Shown here: positions 61,259 through 64,000 of the stretch, piece after piece
How the letters are laid out: every line of letters begins with the position of its first letter
Numbering within the stretch: the first letter of the stretch is position 1
NCBI GenBank assembly: GCA_017526525.1
Contig: JAFXRG010000066.1
Location: 1-64,000 of the forward strand
DNA from: Clostridia bacterium
GTDB taxonomy: Bacteria > Bacillota > Clostridia > Christensenellales > Aristaeellaceae
Length of the DNA: 64,000 nt
Direction: 5' to 3'
The notes under the pieces: model-generated
Seen by the model: only the letters and a program-made list of their open reading frames with translations
Database searches by the model: none
Told to the model about the DNA's origin: nothing
Made by a program: the position numbers and the translations under genes

Positions 61259-61989
61259 AGGCGCTGATTCTGAATTCCGGCCTGGGCACCCGGATGGGCG
61301 GGCTGACCCGGGAACATCCCAAATGCATGACGGAGATCGGGGGCGGGGAGACCATTGTTTCCCGGCAGCTGAAAATGCTCAGCCGGGCAGGAATCCGCGA
61401 GGCGGTGATGACCACCGGGGTGTTCGAGAACGTTCTGCGGGAATACTGCGACGGGCTGGGACTGCCGCTGCGGATTACCTATGTGCTGAACCCCCGCTGC
61501 TGGGAGACAAACTACATCTGGTCCATTTACTGCGCCCGGCAGGAACTGGCGGATGATCTGCTGCTGATGCACGGGGACCTGGTTTTTGAGGAAGCAGTGC
61601 TGCGGGGCGTTCTGGATTCGGAGGTTTCCTGCATGGCGGTTTCCGCCGCGCTGCCGCTGCCGGAAAAGGATTTCAAGGCCGTGCTGGACGGGAAACGGAT
61701 CCGGAAGGTGGGCGTCGGGTTTTTTGAAAACGCCGCGGCGGCTCAGCCCCTGTACCGGCTTCGGAAGGAAGACTGGGAAAAATGGCTGCGGAAGATCGTG
61801 GAATTCTGCGAACGCGGGGAAACGGGAGTATACGCGGAAAACGCCCTGAACGAGCTGGACGGAGGGGCCGATATTTTTGCCTGGGACTTCGGGACGCGGC
61901 TGTGCTGCGAAATTGACAACCCGGAGGACCTGGCCGCGGTGACAAAAAAGCTGGCGCTTCTGCAGGAGCAGGGAACGGCGGCTGAATGA
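61255..61989 (+). CDS. Nucleotidyltransferase (LicC/NTP-transferase type)
   Basis: 244 residues from the ATG at 61255, overlapping GtrA by four bases. It has the nucleotidyltransferase loop LNSGLGTRMGGLTREHPKCM (with Asn in place of the usual Ala/Gly at the first position), then YVLNPRCWETNYIWSIYCAR and LLMHGDLVFEE as metal-binding and substrate regions. This pattern is close to the LicC-like phosphocholine/sugar nucleotidyltransferases. Substrate is uncertain: phosphocholine, phosphoethanolamine or a sugar-phosphate. The choline-binding-like repeats of the surface proteins at 17372-27212 make phosphocholine worth testing. Confidence 0.72.
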   Translation: MKALILNSGLGTRMGGLTREHPKCMTEIGGGETIVSRQLKMLSRAGIREAVMTTGVFENVLREYCDGLGLPLRITYVLNPRCWETNYIWSIYCARQELADDLLLMHGDLVFEEAVLRGVLDSEVSCMAVSAALPLPEKDFKAVLDGKRIRKVGVGFFENAAAAQPLYRLRKEDWEKWLRKIVEFCERGETGVYAENALNELDGGADIFAWDFGTRLCCEIDNPEDLAAVTKKLALLQEQGTAAE

Positions 61990-62002
61990 CGGAGGAACAG
62001 GA

Positions 62003-62521
62003 ATGAACGTGTACTGCCTGTTTTGCCGGACGCAGCGGTGCAGCCGGATTGCGCAGCTGATGGAAATCCGGGGAGTGGACAAGGCTTTTTCCCCGAAGAT
62101 TCTTTCCCGGCAGCGCAAAGAGGGGAAAAACCTGGACCGGGAAAGGGACCTGCTGCCTGGATATGTTTTTTTGTTCAACGAGGAACGGATTATCGACTAC
62201 GAAATTTTTTCCGGTATTGACGGCGTGATCCGGCGGGTGGGAAGAACGGAGACCGGATATGAGCTGGAAGGCGCCGACCGGGAATTTGCCCTGGGACTGC
62301 TGGAAAAAGAAGGACGCGTCGGAGCGCTGAACATGGTGAAGATCGGCGAGACGGTCCGGCTGGAGGATACGCTGTTTGACGGCAGCGAAGGGGTTATTAC
62401 AAAGATCGATTACCGTAAGGAAAGGGCCCGGGTGGATTTCCGGTTTGACGGGAACGCCTGCCATACATGGGTGGCCATTGACGGGATCCGGAAGGCGGAC
62501 CCGGGTTCCGGCGAAAAATGA
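62003..62521 (+). CDS. Specialised NusG paralogue (LoaP-like antiterminator)
   Basis: 172 residues. The N-terminal NGN domain has the YCLFCRT strand, then KILSRQRKEG and LLPGYVFLF (51-59). The C-terminal KOW motif is GETVRLEDTLFDGSEGVITKID (about 115-136). It lacks the features of housekeeping NusG context and sits beside polysaccharide genes, which is the habit of LoaP and RfaH-type regulators. LoaP acts on long polysaccharide or polyketide operons through an RNA hairpin in the leader. It probably prevents early termination in the long glycan operons here; targets are not proven. Confidence 0.83.
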   Translation: MNVYCLFCRTQRCSRIAQLMEIRGVDKAFSPKILSRQRKEGKNLDRERDLLPGYVFLFNEERIIDYEIFSGIDGVIRRVGRTETGYELEGADREFALGLLEKEGRVGALNMVKIGETVRLEDTLFDGSEGVITKIDYRKERARVDFRFDGNACHTWVAIDGIRKADPGSGEK

Positions 62522-62548
62522 TCGGATGAAGCGGAAGAGGTGAGAGCG

Positions 62549-63274
62549 GTGCCGTCGCTGGAAGGGTATCGGACGGATCTGGATTACAGCTATGCCCCGG
62601 GTATTTTTCCTTCCATGGAATGCCTGCTGTACCGGGCGGGAGAGGTACGCCGCCTGCTGGTGCATTCTTCCGCCGCGGGCCGGGAAGGCGTCGAAAAGCT
62701 GACGGAGCTGGCCCGGAACCACCGCATCCGGGTGGAGGAGGCGGACCGGGCGCTGGCCCGGATCAGCGGGAAGGAAAACTGCTACGCGGCGGCGGTGTTC
62801 AGCAAGTTTGAGGATAACCTGCGGGGGGACCGGCCCCACATTGTGCTTCACCGGCCGGGGGACAGCGGAAACGTGGGAACGATTCTGAGAACGGCACTGG
62901 GCCTCGGCATGGAGGACGCGGCGCTGATCCGGCCCTGCGTGGACGTTTTTGATCCGCGGACGGTGCGGGCCAGCATGGGAAGCCTTTTCCGGATGCGGGT
63001 CAGGGTATACGATTCCTTTGAGGAATACCGGAAGGAGTTTCCGCAGCGGAAGCTTTATCCCTTTATGCTGGATGCTTCCGTGCCGCTGGGGGAGGTCCGG
63101 GAAATTCCGGAGGTTTATTCCCTGGTTTTCGGAAACGAGGGCAGCGGACTGCCTGCGGAGTTTGCCGGAATGGGGCAGGCGGTGCGGATTGAAAGCAATG
63201 ACCGGGTGGATTCCCTGAATCTTGCCATCGCGGCGGGAATCGGGATTTATCACTTTGTGCGGACGAAAAGTTGA
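62549..63274 (+). CDS. SpoU/TrmH-family RNA methyltransferase
   Basis: 241 residues. I prefer the GTG at 62549, which lies five bases after a seven-base match to the ribosome (GAGGTGA), over the GTG at 62540. SpoU (SPOUT) motifs are visible: PGDSGNVGTILRTALGLG, RASMGSLFRM, LVFGNEGSGLP and IESNDRVDSLNLAIAAGIG, the last forming the trefoil-knot SAM site. A short N-terminal extension of about 85 residues precedes it. The target RNA is not predictable. It follows the LoaP-like gene by 27 bases but is probably a general RNA-modifying enzyme. Confidence 0.87.
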   Translation: MPSLEGYRTDLDYSYAPGIFPSMECLLYRAGEVRRLLVHSSAAGREGVEKLTELARNHRIRVEEADRALARISGKENCYAAAVFSKFEDNLRGDRPHIVLHRPGDSGNVGTILRTALGLGMEDAALIRPCVDVFDPRTVRASMGSLFRMRVRVYDSFEEYRKEFPQRKLYPFMLDASVPLGEVREIPEVYSLVFGNEGSGLPAEFAGMGQAVRIESNDRVDSLNLAIAAGIGIYHFVRTKS

Positions 63275-63285
63275 TTTGTTCGTAC
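63274..63285. promoter_or_regulatory. Candidate operator of the GntR-type regulator
   Basis: ATTTGTTCGTAC (63274-63285) lies about 20 bases before the -35 box of the regulator promoter and resembles the left half of AraR-type operators (ATTTGTnCGTAC). The match is from memory and partial, so this is a weak call. Confidence 0.3.
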
Positions 63286-63301
63286 TTTTTAAGGCTTTCT
63301 A

Positions 63302-63330
63302 TTGAAAAACAATTAGTTGTCTGATACAAT
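63302..63330 (+). promoter_or_regulatory. Promoter of the GntR/AraR-type regulator gene
   Basis: TTGAAA (63302-63307), a 17-base spacer, TACAAT (63325-63330) with TGA just upstream (extended -10). Confidence 0.8.
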
Positions 63331-63364
63331 GGGGACAACCTTGCCTCGAAGGGATGTGTTTGCG

Positions 63365-64000
63365 ATGGCTGAACAGCCGAAGTATCTGGTTGTGGCGGAT
63401 ACGCTGCGGCGGGAGATCGCTGAGGGGGTTTTCCAGGACGGGCAGACGCTGATGACGGAGGAGGAACTCCGGCTGCGTTTTGATGTATCCCGGCAGACCG
63501 TTCGCCAGGCCATTTCCCTTCTGGAGGACGACGGCCTGGTGGACCGCCGGCGGGGCAGCGGCACCTACGTACGCCACGGGCCGCGGCGCCGGCAGGGGAT
63601 TATTCACGTGGGCGTGATTACCACATTTATTACGGATTATATTTTTCCTTCCATCGCCCAGGGAATGGAAGCGGTGCTGAACGAAAACGGCGCGGTGCTT
63701 TCCATGAACGCCATGTACAACGACGTGCAGACGGAGCGTAACATCCTGGAACGAATGCTGGAGGAACCGGTGGACGGCCTGATCATCGAGGGAAGCCGGA
63801 CAGCCCGGGAAACCCCGAACCGGGATATCCTGGACAAGTTTTCCCAGCGGAATATTCCGGTGCTGTTTGTGAACGGGTTCTATCCGGGCACGGAACAGAT
63901 TCCCCACGTGGTGATGGACGACTACGGCGGAGGCCGGCTGGCGGCGAAGACCGCGCTGGACCGGGGCTATACCCGGCCGGCGGGCCTTTTCAAGACGGAC
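63365..64000 (+). CDS. GntR/AraR-type transcriptional regulator (3' end outside window)
   Basis: At least 212 residues, open to the end of the window. The ATG at 63365 has GAAGGGA about ten bases upstream. Residues of about 1-75 are a GntR-type winged helix (LRREIAEGVF, MTEEELRLRFDVSRQTVRQA, RRRGSGTYV). From about residue 80 a LacI/periplasmic-binding-type sensor domain begins (HVGVITTFITDYIFPSIAQG and VDGLIIEGSR). This combination is that of AraR, a sugar-responsive repressor. It has its own promoter, and the operator candidate at 63274 suggests autoregulation. Its ligand and targets are unknown. Confidence 0.87.
   Translation, partial: MAEQPKYLVVADTLRREIAEGVFQDGQTLMTEEELRLRFDVSRQTVRQAISLLEDDGLVDRRRGSGTYVRHGPRRRQGIIHVGVITTFITDYIFPSIAQGMEAVLNENGAVLSMNAMYNDVQTERNILERMLEEPVDGLIIEGSRTARETPNRDILDKFSQRNIPVLFVNGFYPGTEQIPHVVMDDYGGGRLAAKTALDRGYTRPAGLFKTD

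Noticed and set aside
1-64000. tRNA, rRNA or toxin-antitoxin genes
   Set aside because: No tRNA-like or rRNA sequence and no small paired genes of toxin-antitoxin type were seen between the annotated genes.

Overview
The window is a GC-rich (by eye), gene-dense stretch that looks like a Gram-positive Clostridia-type chromosome. The evidence is: signal peptides feeding dockerin-like, DUF4214 and cell-wall-binding-repeat surface proteins; a BspA-type leucine-rich-repeat protein; clear vegetative (sigma-A type) promoters; strong AGGAGG-type ribosome sites; and a LoaP-like NusG paralogue, a GntR/AraR-type repressor and a YerB-like DUF3048 protein. A rumen or gut member of the Clostridia is my inference from this combination; no rRNA or taxonomic marker is present to prove it. 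I see no tRNA, rRNA, CRISPR array, transposase or prophage gene.

Layout. (1) 1-5363: surface proteins. These are the tail of a DUF4214 protein, a duplicated-module dockerin protein, a divergent CxxC-rich protein and a tandem-thioredoxin dockerin protein. (2) 5569-17336: one tight operon holding a coiled-coil protein, four GT4 glycosyltransferases, the GDP-D-rhamnose route (manC, gmd, rmd), an ABC polysaccharide exporter (wzm, wzt) and a coiled-coil O-acetyltransferase. It runs with no visible break into two secreted proteins (17372-21271). (3) 21400-31290: three large secreted proteins built from transglutaminase-like, choline-binding-like, LRR, DUF4214 and dockerin modules. (4) 31440-35693: a GT2/DUF2304 pair, two more GT2 enzymes and a flippase. 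(5) 35764-40145: a WcaJ-type initiating phosphosugar transferase and three glycosyltransferases, two of them rhamnosyltransferase-like. (6) 40258-43783: rfbA, rfbB, rfbD, rfbC for dTDP-L-rhamnose, facing a converging polymerase/ligase-like membrane gene. (7) 45996-57834: a second surface-glycan operon. It holds a CapD-type membrane half fused to an aminotransferase, a PglC-type initiating transferase, a three-gene set for a diacetamido-uronic acid sugar (WbpB/WbpD/WbpE type), three GT4-type enzymes, a second flippase and a DUF6020-like membrane protein. (8) 57950-64000: a DUF3048 protein, then a divergent operon with an unknown secreted protein, GtrA, a LicC-like nucleotidyltransferase, a LoaP-like antiterminator and a SpoU-type methyltransferase. 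The window ends in the start of a GntR/AraR-type regulator.

Together, the window encodes precursors for at least three special sugars (GDP-D-rhamnose, dTDP-L-rhamnose and probably UDP-2,3-diacetamido-uronic acid). It has about thirteen glycosyltransferases, two different initiating enzymes and two different export routes (ABC exporter and flippases). The neighbouring secreted proteins carry one of two alternative C-terminal modules, dockerin-like or a four-unit DUF4214 block. This fits a cell-surface glycan locus interleaved with the proteins that sit in, or bind to, that surface.
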